Origin: Cenococcum geophilum 1.58
Taxonomy: Eukaryota > Ascomycota > Dothideomycetes > Gloniales > Gloniaceae
DNA: 64,000 nt
Assembly (NCBI GenBank): GCA_001692895.1
Contig: KV748233.1
Coordinates: forward strand, 124,001 to 188,000
Direction: 5' to 3'
Part shown: piece after piece, positions 10,959 to 23,194 of the stretch
Layout: the number at the start of each line of letters is the position of its first letter
How positions within the stretch are numbered: the stretch's first letter is position 1
Notes under the pieces: generated by a model
What the model was told of the DNA's origin: nothing
Database searches by the model: none
What the model saw: the letters and a program-made list of their open reading frames with translations, nothing else
Program-made: the position numbers and the translations under genes

Positions 10959-12240
10959 ATACCACCAAAAGCAGCCACTATAACGCCATTGACGGCGGCA
11001 ACTACGTTAAGATTAGGTAATAACACTAGTATAGCAGATACTGACTTACAACAGCCTATAACGGTAGGATAGTTATAAGAGATAGTTAACTAGTTAATAG
11101 AGAATAATGCGATACTTAAAAACAGACTTAATAGGATTAGAGCAGTAAAGATTAAGCTACTATTAATTAAAAGATTCTTAGGAGAGAGATTAAAGTTTAA
11201 AGGATTCCTTACGCAGATGCACTTTAAGGTTTTATAAGAGGGAGCTAAGCTACTAACACTTATAGATCAAGTAGCGTATGTAGGATTATTCTTATTAGAA
11301 AGGGCACTTAAATAGTTTAAGCCTTACCTTATAAAGATACAGAAAAATAGAATAATAACTATAAACTAGAAGGTATGGTTTATATTCTTAAGTTAAGGAG
11401 GATTCGCGAAGCGACTTATATAAATATTTGGAGATCTAAAGGCAATAACTATAGCGGAAAGAAAACTCTAGAACATTATATAGCGAACTTTAGCAATTAA
11501 GTATATAATATAGTTCTAAACGCCAGCTATATAAGTTAAGTGGAATAATAAGGCGCTTATAGCACAGTATAAATAGGGACTTAAGGCTAAAGTCTAGGAC
11601 GTAATTATTCTAATAGAAGATGCGGATACCCTAAGGGATTTAATAGATTAAGCGATAAAGATTAATAATAGGATCTTCTAAAGGGAACAGGCTAAGAGAG
11701 GTTAGGATAGAGTTCTATAGTTATATAAAATATAAAGTACGCAATGACTAAAGCTAAATTAGAAATTATAGTATGGCGCAGAGCTAATAGACCTAAGTGG
11801 TACTAAAGAAACCTATAAAAGATAGAGTAAGAAACTATAGAAACCTAGAAGTTAAGGATTAAGTAATTATAGGACTAGGGAGTATAGGCTAAACTAAGGA
11901 TTTTAAGTGCAGAAGATGTTTAAGCGGACTCTATAATAAAAGTAATGGTTTAAAAACGGAGCTTATATAAATTGCGGGAAATAGGGTTATTTTGCTAGAG
12001 ACTATAGAAGTGGTTAGAGTTACTATATAGTAAAGGAAACTAGACTAATAGTATATAACATATATATATAGAGGGATAATAGTATACTACGAGGAATAAA
12101 AGAATGTTTAATTAGAAGTTTCGCGTTTTATTATAATAACGTATACTAAATTTATAAAGACGCTAAGTATGGTGTAAGCTATTAGCTATAGGAGCTAGAG
12201 TTAAAAGGACTTAAAGGAACTATAGAGTTAGATAAAGAAT
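10959..12240 (+). pseudogene. U1 Gag relic
   Basis: Starts at 10959 with ATA where U2 has ATG (46857), a TpG-to-TpA change that removes the start codon. The gag core is clear: RLKFKGFLTQMHFKVL, GAKLLTLIDQVAYVGLFLLE, KPYLIKIQ, and a LRGFAKRLI-type segment up to about 11480. The CCHC zinc knuckle near 11968-12010 reads YINCGK-GYFARDY, with two Cys now Tyr and the His now Tyr. Gln and Trp codons are widely TAA/TAG. Gag packages the element RNA. Confidence 0.85.
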
Positions 12241-14050
12241 AAGATTAACTCTATAAGCTAGATTAAGATATTATAGTAATATACGGATAATAATTAGTAA
12301 TAATAATAATGGAGTTAGAGTACTTATTAATTAATAGTAATAAGGATAGTAAAGGAACTAANTAGGGGTATCTAAACCTTAATAACGCAATAGAAGTAGA
12401 GACTGAGACTGCTATAGAGTAAGGTTTAGTAACGGGTATTATAATACCGTTAGATACGGTATCTATTGCTTTATAAGACGGAAGGAGCAATATCTAAAGA
12501 CGATTAAGTAAGTAGATAACTGCTAGTACTAGCTTACCACTTAATAAAGGCAAAAGGCTAAAGGCTTAAGATTATTAAGATAAGATAAGAGATAACTAAG
12601 ATTATTAAGATAAGATAAGGCATGCTTAAAGACCTATAATAGATGATAACTAATAGAGTAGAGTAATAGCTTAGTTCAGCAATATATAAATAAGCTTAGG
12701 ACGAAGTTTCCTAAAGGTATAAGATTCTTAAGACAAGATAAGTAAGATTTAAGACTCTTAAGATAAGATAAGAACACTAGTAAAGCCTAGTTAGACTAAG
12801 GCTAGAGTATAGCTTAAGATAGAAGTAAGCTTAGGATTAAAGAATCTAAAGGGTTAAGAATTTGGAGTACGAATAAGGACACCTATAAGTTAGAAGCAAG
12901 AAGCTTTACTATAGATTAGAGAATCTATAATATAAACAGCAATTAGACTAAGAGACAAATATATAAACCTAGAAGACTTACTAGTTAAATAAGACGTTTA
13001 GACTAAAGATTAAAAGTTTAATACTAAGATTAAAAAGTAAAATAACTTCGAGGATCTACTTATAAGGCGAAAAGTAAAGGAAACCATAATAGAATTTAGA
13101 GCGAGAATTACTATATAGTAAGAAAAGAAACTAGATATAAGATTTAGTACATTAGGTCGTATAAGGGACAGAGCACCTATATAAAGAATTACTAATAGGC
13201 CGAGAGCAGGCATATTAAGAGCCAAGTGGCTTACTAAACTAAAAAATAAAAAGGATTTAGGGATTTTAACTAGGTTTAAGGAACGATATATAAAGGGCTG
13301 TTACAATATAGTAATAAGAAGATACTTTCTAATAGACAAGCCGTATATACTCTAGCAGCTATACTAAAAGTAGTATAGGCAAAGGCATAATAATAAGTAG
13401 GAAGATTTCTATATATGGTTAAACAAATAAGTTATCTAAGACTACCCGATTATGGAAAAAGCAATAAATTATATTAAGGGAGCCTTAATTATAACGTTAA
13501 AGGATTTAGAGGAATAATTAGAGGACTAAAGAAGCGAGAGACGTATCTTAGTACCTATAAATAAGGTTATAACGTTTAAATTAATATAGCAAAGGTTTAA
13601 ACTGAAAGATAAAGATAAGTTAAGAGTTAACCTAAAGCACTTAATATATTATACGCTATTATAGATTGCATATATAGACGATATATATAAGATATACAAA
13701 AATCCAAAAGAGAAAAACTGGAAATACCCTATAAGGATATATTAGGCGCCAGATAAGCAATAGTATAGGAATACTAAGTATATATATGGCTAGTATCTAG
13801 TAGAAGTATAAAGCTAAGGGGACTTAATACTTTAACTAGGAAGATTCCTTACGGAAAGATACCTAGATAAACAATAATGGTGGAAATATCTAGAGAACAC
13901 CTGTTTATAGTATATTAAGGAAAAGAAGCAAATAAAGTATTAGCCTAAGTTAGACTAAGTACAGCTAGGATCTAGCAGCTAATAGTTAGGAAAAGTAGAG
14001 GCCTATGGGACTAGAGGAAACCAGTAGTAGAGCCTTAAACCCTTAAAGGA
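12240..14050 (+). pseudogene. Long unassigned linker between U1 zinc knuckle and protease
   Basis: About 1.8 kb that stays in a coding-like frame with RIP-type stops but shows no domain I recognise. The first third is repetitive (AAGATTATTAAGATAAGATA twice between 12567 and 12620, related TTAAGATAAGATA copies to 12770). The last two thirds encode a charged, Tyr-rich segment including DKPYIL-QLY near 13336, ALIITLKDLEE near 13487 and WWKYLENTCL near 13880. U2 carries the same stretch (about 53080-54642), so it belongs to the U family and is not local debris. It could be an extended Gag, or a separate accessory domain. Confidence 0.55.
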
Positions 14051-15298
14051 ATTTAAGGACAATACCTAAATTTGCGAGTTAATTGGTAAAATTAACAGTT
14101 TAAAGCATTGGTAGACAGTAGAGCAATAAGGAACCATATCTTACTAGCAGTAGTTAAAAGGATAGGGCTACTATACAGATAAAAGGAGCACCCTTATCTA
14201 TTAGTTATAATTTTAGGAGATCTAATAGCCTATAGAGAAGGGATTATTAACCTTAAAACAGGACCTTAACTATTAAAGGGAGATAAATTAAGATATTTTT
14301 TAATATATTACCATTAGGGAATAATAAGGCAGTACTAGGAATGCCTTAGTTACAGGAATATAATCTAAAGATCGATTAGGTTATAGGTTAAGTTAATATT
14401 AGAGATATATAACGCCGTAAGATATAACAATATACTAAGATAGTATAGTACTAAGTCGGAGCGACATATAAGGAGACTAATTAGGGATTAAGTTATATAC
14501 TAAAGAGATACTATAAATATAGCAAAAAGCTATAGTTACCAGAAAGTAAAAAGCTATTAGAGTATACAGTATGGGACTATAAGATAGAATTGGAAGAAGG
14601 AATAAGTCTAAGGTTTTTTCCAATCTATAAGCTTACCAAAGAAGAAGGTAGAGTATTAAAAGAGTTTATCTAGGAAAATCTTCGAAAAGGATATATTAGA
14701 CTATCGTAGTTATTAGTAGGATATCTAGTACTATTTATACTAAAGAAGAATAGAAAACTAAGACTATATATTAACTATAGATAGTTAAATAGCATTACCA
14801 GGAAGGATAGGTATCTTTTATCCTTAATTAGCGAAATCTAAGATAGGATAGGTAATGCGCAAATTTTTATAAAGATAGATCTAAGATAGGTATACTATTA
14901 GATTAGAATTAAGGAAGGCGACAAATAAAAAGCAGCTTTTAGATTAAAGGAAGGACTATATAAGCTATTAGTTATACAATTTAGGCTTATAAACGCACTA
15001 GTAACGTTCTAGAAGCGTATTAATAATGTATTAAAAGAACACTTAGATAAATTTATTATAGTATACCTTAATAATATTATCATCTACTTAATAAATAAGG
15101 AAGAATATAGAGAACACGTTAAATGGGGTTTAAAGAGACTGTAAGAAGAATAAATGCTAATAGTAATTAAGAAATGCGAGTTCTTTACCAGGAAGATAGA
15201 TTTTGTTAAATTTATTATTAAACTAGGCTAACTTAGTATAGATCTAAAGAAGATTAAAGCTATAGTAAATTGGCAGAAACTAGAAAATGTAACTTAGT
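14050..15298 (+). pseudogene. U1 Pol relic, first part (protease and RT)
   Basis: Protease near 14108-14150: LVDSRAIRNHI, where the active Asp (14114-14116) is kept but the Gly of DSGA is Arg. RT follows: LRLYINYRQLNSITRKDRY near 14755-14810, an IFIKIDL block near 14860, and the catalytic box as VYLNNIIIYL with both Asp changed to Asn (15070-15075). It then reads through IDLKKIKAIVNWQKLENVT to the X1 insertion. Several stops. The reading resumes in the same logical order at 35264 with LFLGVCNYYRRFI. Confidence 0.9.
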
Positions 15299-15491
15299 TA
15301 TTACGGGACGGGGGTAGTAGCTACAAAGCGTATGTATTTAAGGAGTCTACAAGACGTTACGCGATTGATCATAAGGGTCGAGGGCGTAAGGAGGTGATAT
15401 ACCTACGCGTAGCTGATATAAGCTATACGCGAGGTGTACGTAAGAGCACGGGGCTCTCCTATAGAGGCCCCTGCGGTAGGGTTCCGTAACA
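15299..15491 (-). repeat. X1 3' LTR
   Basis: 193 bp; plus strand starts TATTACGGGACGGGGG and ends GGGTTCCGTAACA. Same length as the 5' LTR; differences are transitions such as TGTCACGG to TATTACGG. Confidence 0.95.
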
Positions 15492-15880
15492 CTACCCCCC
15501 CTCTTATAAAGGCAGAGCTCCGGCGACGCTATAGTTACTATATATATATAGAAGGGACACTTAAGGTATAAAAAAGAAGAAAAGGGGGGTATCGCTAAAG
15601 GCTTAAAACAATGTTATGTAATAGGGTTTAGCATCTAAGAATCCGACTAATTAGATAACTTTAACCGCCGGTTGAAGTTCCTGGACATCTCAACGATATT
15701 CCGGTTACGTGATTGCACTTTACCGCAATCTAACGGCAATCTAACGGCAATTTGCCCTTACGTGGTAATATATAACGGTTTAACTCTATAAGGGCTCCTA
15801 TAGAGGATTAAGTATAAAGTCTCTACTTAGGCCCAGTTTCTATGGGTTCGCGTAGTAAAAGTCGCTAATTAGATCCTTTG
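15492..15880 (-). other. X1 polypurine tract and 3' end of Pol
   Basis: On the minus strand the last Pol codons (PNPL-EPL-S as in X2 at 63970-63998) are near 15784-15815. A 3' untranslated part follows, then AAGAGGGGGGTAG at 15492-15504 touching the LTR, a good polypurine tract that independently supports minus orientation. The untranslated part holds CAATCTAACGG repeats (15725-15752) like those in the LTR of Y, and a GC-rich palindromic patch. Confidence 0.8.
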
Positions 15881-16083
15881 TGTGACGGTTCGTCTATATA
15901 GCTACTATTGAGGCGTCGTCGGTCACGGATTAACGTTGCCCCAACGTTGCCCCGACGACCGAATATGTATATAGTCGTCTACCGCGCCCCTTTTTTTGAG
16001 CCCTTACCTTAGTCTATTTATAATATAGCCCCTTATTATTGCTTAATCTATTAGACCGCTCCCATGGGAAGCTAGCCATAATA
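15881..16083 (+). repeat. W 5' LTR
   Basis: 203 bp from TGTGACGGTTCGTC to GCTAGCCATAATA. Contains a tandem pair AACGTTGCCCC. About 18 differences from the 3' LTR, all transitions by my reading. Confidence 0.95.
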
Positions 16084-16139
16084 TTAGACTAAGGTTAACC
16101 CTAATTGGCCTATAGAGGCGATATAATACTAGGTTTAAC

Positions 16140-17800
16140 GGTCAAACGCGTAGCTAGTTTTACTACTACAACTACAGACCAACCGACCCTCTAAGCCCTG
16201 CTCGAGGCAGGCAATTGCGACAGTAAATTAAGCAGCTAAAAGAAGAGACTGCGGTAATTAGATTAAAAGGATCACCCTAATTACAATCTTAGCAGTAAGA
16301 GGACTTGCCTAAGGAAGCAAAGAGACACTATAGTAAGAAAGAGCGCATTAAGGCCTAGTGCACTAGAGATAGCTACTAACCTAGCGCTAGCAGGTCGCGA
16401 GGAACCCGTAGACGCGACACTTGAGCCGCTAGAGCTTTAACCGTACTATGGCGAGATAGAGCTTTTAGACAATATAAAGAGCAAATAGGACCGTTTTATA
16501 GCACAATTGGAAGACGATAAGAACCCTATATACTTTAAAATGGAGACCAAAAGGGAGTTTATAGCCGCAACTACCTAAAGCCTAGCTGAGATATCTATAA
16601 CCGAACTTGTAGAGGAGCTAAGGCTCTAGGGAATATAAGGGAAGGCGTTAGAACAGCAGATCGCTATGCTATAGCGTCTTATAAATAACCACGCGTATAA
16701 GGCTATTAATGTGAAAAAGAAGGCCGAGGTAAAGATAGCGGAGCTTAAGGAGCACCTAGATAATAGGACTAATAAGCTCCACAAGGCTAATTAGAAGATA
16801 TTAAGGATAGGCCGCAAGGTTACTATATAAGCCCTAAATCGGGAAGACAGTAAGCAAAAAAGCACACCATTACGGATAATTTAAGAAGGGATACTACTCT
16901 CTTAAATAAGCAGTGTTATAGGCTTAGGACGTATAGCGAAGTTCCTAGATCTACCTACGCTTATAGATGGGAAAGAACCTACCTATTAGGCTTAGAGCGG
17001 CTATGTATAAAATAAGCTTTAATCTAATATAGACTAGTTTTACCAGGACGACCTAGGCCAAGAAGATGTAAAAGTAGCGTATATTAAGACGTGTGTAGGA
17101 GGTAAAGCTTATAACTACCTCTTACCTTATTAGAGGCAGAGCGCGACGCGGAACGTAACCTTACTAGTAAAGAGGTACTTAAGTTCCTGGAGAACGTCTT
17201 TAAGGACCTAGATCGCCGCATTAAGGCCCGGTAGGAACTTAAAGGCCTTAAGATGCCGTACCTAGGAGACTTTAACGATTTCTAATCTAACTTTATACGG
17301 CTAGTAAATATCTTAAGGATGCCACAAGATTAATAGAAAGAGGAGCTTTATAATAAGCTTTACGACAGCCTACGCGTCTAAATAGAAGTTAAGGTGGTAG
17401 ATAAAGACTGTAGCTTTTATGCTTATTATAAGACTGCTTAATAGTACGCCCGAGGTCTAAAGTAGATAGGTAAGGAACAAAGTGACCGTAGAGTAGCCTA
17501 GGCTATGAAGAAAGTATTTACTAGGGGCGCTGAAGAGACTAAGGGTCCCCCCCCTTCCTAGCAGTCTCTAACTCTAGCACTAGCTGTAAAAGCGCTAGTT
17601 ACCTACTTTAACTATAGTAAGCAAGGACACTATTCTAAGGATTATATAGCGCTGAAGAAGATAGAAGCTAAAGTAATTAACCGAAGTGAAGAGTATAAGA
17701 TAGTTACCGACTCGGCGGAATTGGAAAATAAGTAGCTTTAGAAGAAGTCTTCTGCCTAGAGCAAACCGGAGTAATTAATATAGTGCCTGTATAGCTAAAG
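16140..17800 (+). pseudogene. W Gag relic
   Basis: Gag core near 16955-17130: LPTLIDGKEPTY, then NKL-SNID-FYQDDL and DVKVAYIKTCVGGKAYNYL. The CCHC zinc knuckle at 17604-17645 reads YFNYSKQGHYSKDY: all three Cys are Tyr (TGY to TAY) while the His is kept. The N-terminal part is Arg/Lys-rich with many stops, and frames shift, so the true start is unclear. Role as for other Gag proteins: particle formation and RNA binding. Confidence 0.75.
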
Positions 17801-20800
17801 GAGATCCTAGGAGGCGCAGCCCTTATAATACTATATAGGATCGCGCTAGGTGGCGTGGCTTTTAATATAGTAAGCCTGCTCAACTCTAGTGCGGGCAGAG
17901 AGGCCTTTATATACTATAAGCTACTGCTAATTATTAAGTAACGACTGCGACTAAAGCTCTATAAGATTAAAGGATAGGGAGTTGCTATATCTAGCCATAA
18001 CAATTAGCAGACAGATATAATTAGATAGCTCTTTAAGGCGAACCTAGTTATAGACGGTCGATAAGCCCCTATATAGTTCCTATTCTATAATATAGGCCGC
18101 CACGATCTTCTTATTGGCTGTAGGTGGTTTAAGAAGACTAGGGCCCTTATTAACTGTAAACACCGGGCCTTAGTATGGCTAACTAAGAGGAACTACTACG
18201 GCAGGCAGGATATAATTATACTAAGAAAGGAGCTCTTTCCCCCGCTAATTAATGAGGATTACTAGAAAGATACAGATTGAAGAGACGCACTGCTAGATTA
18301 AGAGCCTATGCTTACGCCCCGACGTATTCTTAAATATATAGCCGCAATTAAAGAGCTTTAAGAGAAGAAGCCTCCTACCGAAATTACACTAAAACGAGCC
18401 CTGTATGACTATAAGTATACCTAAAGGATTAATACCTAAGACGCGATAAGGAAGATATAAGACTAGCTCTACCCTAAGCTAGCCTTACTACTAAAGCTAA
18501 GAGTAAGGCAGTCCTTGCCTATCGCGAATATTAGAGCTGCGGATATCGCGTTATTTAAGGCTAGGAGATTCTTATACGGAGCGAAGCGTAAAGGCGTAGT
18601 AATTGGATCTACTAGCCTCTATAAGATTGACCGGCTAATAGAAGATAGAAAGGGACAGGACACGCTACTAGACGATAAGGAAGAACTCCGCTGGCTTATC
18701 TATAAAAAGCTACCACGGCCCTATTAAGAGTACGCTAACGGTTTCTTAAAAGCTACCTCCGATATACTACTACCGCATCGCGAGGGGGTAGACTATAATA
18801 TTGTTCTTAAAAGCAGTAGCAGAGAACTAGCCCCTAGCCCGCTGTATAATATATTGTTAAAATAGCTAGAGCTAGTTAAGGCCTACCTATAGGAGCACCT
18901 ATAGAAGGGGTTTATTATACTAAGTAATGCACCCTTTATAGCTCTGGTCCTATTTGCTAAGAAGCTAAAAGGGGGGTAGCGATTCTATGTTAACTTTTAA
19001 AAGCTTAATGCAATTACTAAGAAGGACCGCTACCCGCTGCTATTAATTAAGGAGACGTTGACCAGGCTATTAAGAGCTAAGATCTTTACTAAGCTAGACG
19101 TTTGGTAGGCCTTCTACCGTATACGGCTAAAGGAAGAGGTAGAGGAGTTAACTACCTTCCGTATAAGGTACGGATTATATAAGTACCGTATTATACCCTT
19201 TGGACTATATAACGGCCCTGCGTCCTTCCAGAGATTTATTAATAACGTCCTTTTTGACTACCTAGACAATTTCTGTATAGCCTATATAGATGACATCCTA
19301 ATCTACTTAGATAACCTGCTAGAGCACGAAGTCTATATTAAGAAGGTCCTGTAGAAGCTTTAAGAGGCAGGCTTATAAGCAGATATTAAGAAGAGCGAGT
19401 TTAATATTACTAAGACGAAGTTCTTAGGCTTTGTTATTGGTACTAACGGGGTTGCTATAGATACTAATAAGCTATCTACGATTAAGGATTGGGAACCCCC
19501 TACCTCTATAAAAGGGATATAATCCTTTTTAGGATTCTGTAACTTCTACCGGGCCTTCTTAAAGGATTACGGCTGAGTTGCACGACCGCTTAGTAAGCTT
19601 ATAAAGAAGGGAGCATAGTACCCGCTGGGGGAGGAAGAGCTTAAAGCCTTTAAGCGAGTTAAGGCCTTTATACTATCTAGTAGCGTAATTAAGCACTATT
19701 TACCGTTCTAAGACACCTGTATGGAGACGGACGCGAATGACGGAGTAGTAGCTGGGGTGCTGAACTAGCTATAAGATAATGGGACCTGGAAGCTAGTAGC
19801 CTTCTTCTTAAAGATAATGTCTCCTGCGAAGATGCGGTACGAGATCTATAATAAAGAGATGCTAGCGGTAATAAGAGGCCTATAGGAATGGTAAGGTTAC
19901 CTTGTTGGCCTCTAATGTATACCCTTTATAGTAATTACAGATTATTAAGCCCTTAAGTACTTTATAACTAAGAGGCTGCTAAGTTTATAGTAAGCCCGCT
20001 AGGCAGACCTACTAGCTAATTTCTATATATAGATTATATATAGGCCAGGCACGGTAAATATAGTAGCTGATACCCTATTATAAAAGCAAGAGGACCTAAA
20101 GACGTAAAAAGAGAAGGACGTAGCCGTACGCACTATGTACCTAATTAACCCCGCCCTTATAATTGCTATACTAGAGTTAACCTCTAAGGACCCCCTAGTT
20201 ATAGTAAGTTATAAATAGGAACCGTATAAGCTAGTTAATTAGATCCTCTAGGCTAATTAAACTAGCGAGTTACTAGTAGGGCTATATTACCTAGCCGAGC
20301 AAGACTAGAAGGGCTGGAAACTCTAAGGAGGATTATTAACCCGCTTTAGTAAGCTAATAGTCCCTAATACTAATTACCTCCGTACCTACCTTATTGCAGA
20401 GGTATACTTTTACTAGGTAACCGCTTACTTAGGTAAGACGAAGACTAGGAAACTTGTAGCAGACTAATACTATTGGCTAGGACTACCCTTAGACTGCGAT
20501 ACCTATGTAGGAAACTGCAGGACCTGTAGGAGGACCTATATACCCCGCGATAAAACCTTAGGCCTACTACACCCCCTACTAATTAGTAAACGCTGCTAGT
20601 AGTACGTCTTTTTTGATTTTAAGTCCTTTTTAATAGATAAAAAGGGCTTCGATAATGTCTTTGTGGTTATTAATTAACTAGGCAAGAGAGCCTTTTTACT
20701 ACCCTACTATAAAACTGCCACCGTAGCTAATGTAGTAAACCTATACTACTAATACGTCTAGCGCGTGTACGGCCTTCTAGAGACAGTTATATTAGATTAA

Positions 20801-21775
20801 GGACCCTAATTTATCTTAGCCTTTATAAACGAGCTATATAAACTAACTGGTGTTAAGCAAAAGCTCTTTATATTTGGTTACCCGCAAACTGATAGTAATA
20901 TAGAAGTACTAAACCAGTATATTAACCAACGCTTAAGGCCCTTTATTAACTACTACTAGGACAATTAGTTAGAGCTCTTCCCCTATATAGACTTCGTATA
21001 AGTAATCTTACCCTATAAATCTACTGGCTTTATACTATATAAGCTAGAGCTAGGATTTAAGCCAAGGCTTTACTTTAACTGGGAGGAACGTATACAAGCA
21101 GCCTTAACGCCTTATAAGAAGCTAATATGATAAGAAGCTTAAGTCTTTATATATAGGATCTAGGACGTAGTTAAATAGGCAAGAGACAACCTGGTTAAGG
21201 CCTAAGAGCGGTAGATAAGGTAAGTAAATAGGCACCATCGCGAACTAGACTTTAGAGTAGGCGATTAAGTATACGTTACTAGGAAGGGCTAGGCTACTAA
21301 CCGACTAAGTATTAAGCTAGATAGATAGCTTGTAGGGTCCTATAAGATTCTAGGCATAAAAGGACACTTATATATTATTGACCTACCCCTAAATATAAAG
21401 ATGTTAAATGTCTTCTATGCCGATCGACTATAAAAGGACCTAGATAACCCCCTACTAGGCTAAAATAGGGAGCTAGAGGAGCTAATCCTAATTAATAGCG
21501 AGCCGGAGTACGAGATTAATAAGATCTTTACTAATAAAACCTACTACGGAAGACTATAGTATAAGGTTAACTGGGTAGGCTACGACCTAAACAATACCTA
21601 GTATAACGCAGACAGCTTTATCGGCGCCCCCTATAAGATTAAGGCGTTCTATAATAAGAGACCCTATAATACTAAACCACCTATACAGCTAATATAATGG
21701 CTAGAGGCGTATTACAAAGACGTAGATTTAGAGCCCTTACGTCAGGAAAACGGGAGAGTAGTAGAGGCTAGCTAG
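17800..21775 (+). pseudogene. W Pol relic (PR-RT-RNase H-IN-chromodomain)
   Basis: A protease region (17780-18130) precedes a spacer, with a clean open run at 18515-18727. RT has VLFAKKLKGG, IFTKLDVW-AFYRIRL near 19080-19130, PFGLYNGPASFQRFINNVLF near 19200-19250, and an intact catalytic box AYIDDILIYL (Asp pair 19289-19294). SFLGFCNFYRAFLKDYG and a DTCMETDANDGVVAGVL RNase H start follow. Integrase has GNCRTCRRTYIPRDKT (zinc Cys pair intact), FDFKSFLIDKKGFDNVFVVI and ILD-GP-FI. The chromodomain is near 21505-21640 (EYEINKIFTNKTYYGRL, YKVNWVGYD). It ends GRVVEAS then TAG at 21773-21775. Numerous Gln/Trp-to-stop changes. Confidence 0.93.
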
Positions 21776-21868
21776 GGGCTAGCCTGGGGCTAGCCCGGGG
21801 TCATTTTAGCTGGATCCGCTAATCTACTTATATATACTTATTTACGCTAGCCCGGGGCTAGCCCGGGG
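21769..21868 (+). repeat. GGGGCTAGCC repeats in W 3' region
   Basis: Four to five copies of GGGGCTAGCC/CGGGGCTAGCC in two clusters (about 21769-21800 and 21846-21868) immediately after the Pol stop; strongly GC-rich against the background. Confidence 0.85.
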
Positions 21869-21890
21869 CTATATTAGCAACATTAGCACA

Positions 21891-21944
21891 TTTTATATAT
21901 TTTATATATTTTATACATTTTATACGTTTTATATATTTTATATA
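21891..21944 (+). repeat. 9-bp minisatellite TTTTATATA, 6 units
   Basis: Six contiguous 9-bp units; variants TTTTATACA and TTTTATACG differ by transitions. Confidence 0.9.
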
Positions 21945-22111
21945 ATATTTCCTATAGCTATAATATATATAATTATAATAAAATTCAAAATTCAAAATTT
22001 AAAATTAATAGTAGCTATAAGGGATATCTCTCGCAGAGTCTCTAAATTGTCAATTAACGGCGTTCCCAATAATCCGCCGGCTATATACTAATTTCCTAAC
22101 TAGGCCTAGTG

Positions 22112-22203
22112 CCTATCCTACCTATCCTGCCTATCCTACCTATCCTACCTATCTTACCTATCCTACCTATTCTACCTATCCTACCTATTCTACCTATCCT
22201 ACC
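22112..22203 (+). repeat. 10-bp minisatellite CCTATCCTAC, about 9 units
   Basis: Nine near-perfect units followed by looser ACCTGTCTAT-type copies up to about 22290. The open frame over it (PIL repeats) is a by-product. Confidence 0.92.
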
Positions 22204-22540
22204 GTCTAACCGTCCTACTTGTTTGTGCCTACCTGTCTATACCTACCAGTTGTACCTACTTGTCTATACCTACCTGTCTATATCTATAATTTAGGGGAAA
22301 GGTTAGCCCGATCGAAGGCTCTGCTTGATTTAATTGCGATTAATTATATTAATTCGAATCGTTCTCTCTAGGCGTTTGCTGGCTATACGTTTAAACGGTA
22401 GTCGTCTAGGGTGCCTCCCTAAGAGGCCTTAATTTAATTTAATTTGGTAATAGGATAATATTAAGGCTCTAGTTCGATTTAATCGATTAATTGAATTAAT
22501 CGTGGTGTTTACTGGCTGGTCGTTTAAACGATTATTATCT

Positions 22541-22760
22541 AGCTCTGGCGGCGGTCGTCTGGTTCTGGCGACGGTCGTCTAGTTCTGGCGACGGTCGTCT
22601 AGTTCTGGCGATGGTCGTCTAGTTCTGGCGACGGTTATCTAGTTCTAGCAACGGTTGTCTGGTTCTAGTGACGGTCGTCTAGTTCTAGCGACGGTCGTCT
22701 GGTTCTAGCGACGGTCGTCTAATTTTAGCGACGGTTGTCTAGTTCTGGTTATAGTCCTCT
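22541..22760 (+). repeat. 20-bp minisatellite AGTTCTGGCGACGGTCGTCT, 11 units
   Basis: Eleven units in exact 20-bp register. Variation among units is almost entirely transitions (for example GGCGACGG to AGCGACGG, CGTCT to TGTCT). There are no spacers, so it is not CRISPR-like. Confidence 0.95.
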
Positions 22761-23080
22761 AGCTATCATTCTGGTGCCTCCCTAAGTAGGGAGGATATAA
22801 GGAAGGAAGGAAGGGTAAAGGTGGCATTTAGGTGTATAAGGGGTATGTAAAGGCATATATAGAGGCTGTTGGGAATATAGTGGGGACCCAATAGTACTTT
22901 GGACGATTTAGATAATAAGGAAAATTAAAGTCCTGCTAGGAGCCTACTAGAAAGCCTACTAGGAGCCTACCCGGAGGCCTTTAGGATTTTAATACCCTAA
23001 TAGCAATAAATACAATAATAGTAATAATATTTATTTTATAGCTATAAGCTAGTATAGTGCTAGCGTATAGCTCTAAGGCT

Positions 23081-23194
23081 TAGCTAATATAGCTAAAAGC
23101 TAGCCCTAGGCTAGGGGGGGTTAGCTAATATGGCTAAAAGCTGGCCTTGGGCTAGGGGGGGTTGGCTAATATAGCAGAAAGCTAGCCCTAGGCC
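23081..23194 (+). repeat. 41-bp repeat with G7 tracts, about 2.8 units
   Basis: Units at 23081-23121, 23122-23162 and partial 23163-23194. Each full unit ends in CTAGGGGGGGT, resembling the polypurine tract GGGGGGT found before the LTR. Confidence 0.9.

Noticed and set aside
22109..22294. Open frame of PIL repeats
   Set aside because: By-product of the 10-bp tandem array in the W 3' region; no start context or homology.
22541..22760. Possible CRISPR-like array
   Set aside because: The 20-bp units are contiguous with no spacers; it is a minisatellite in a eukaryotic retrotransposon.
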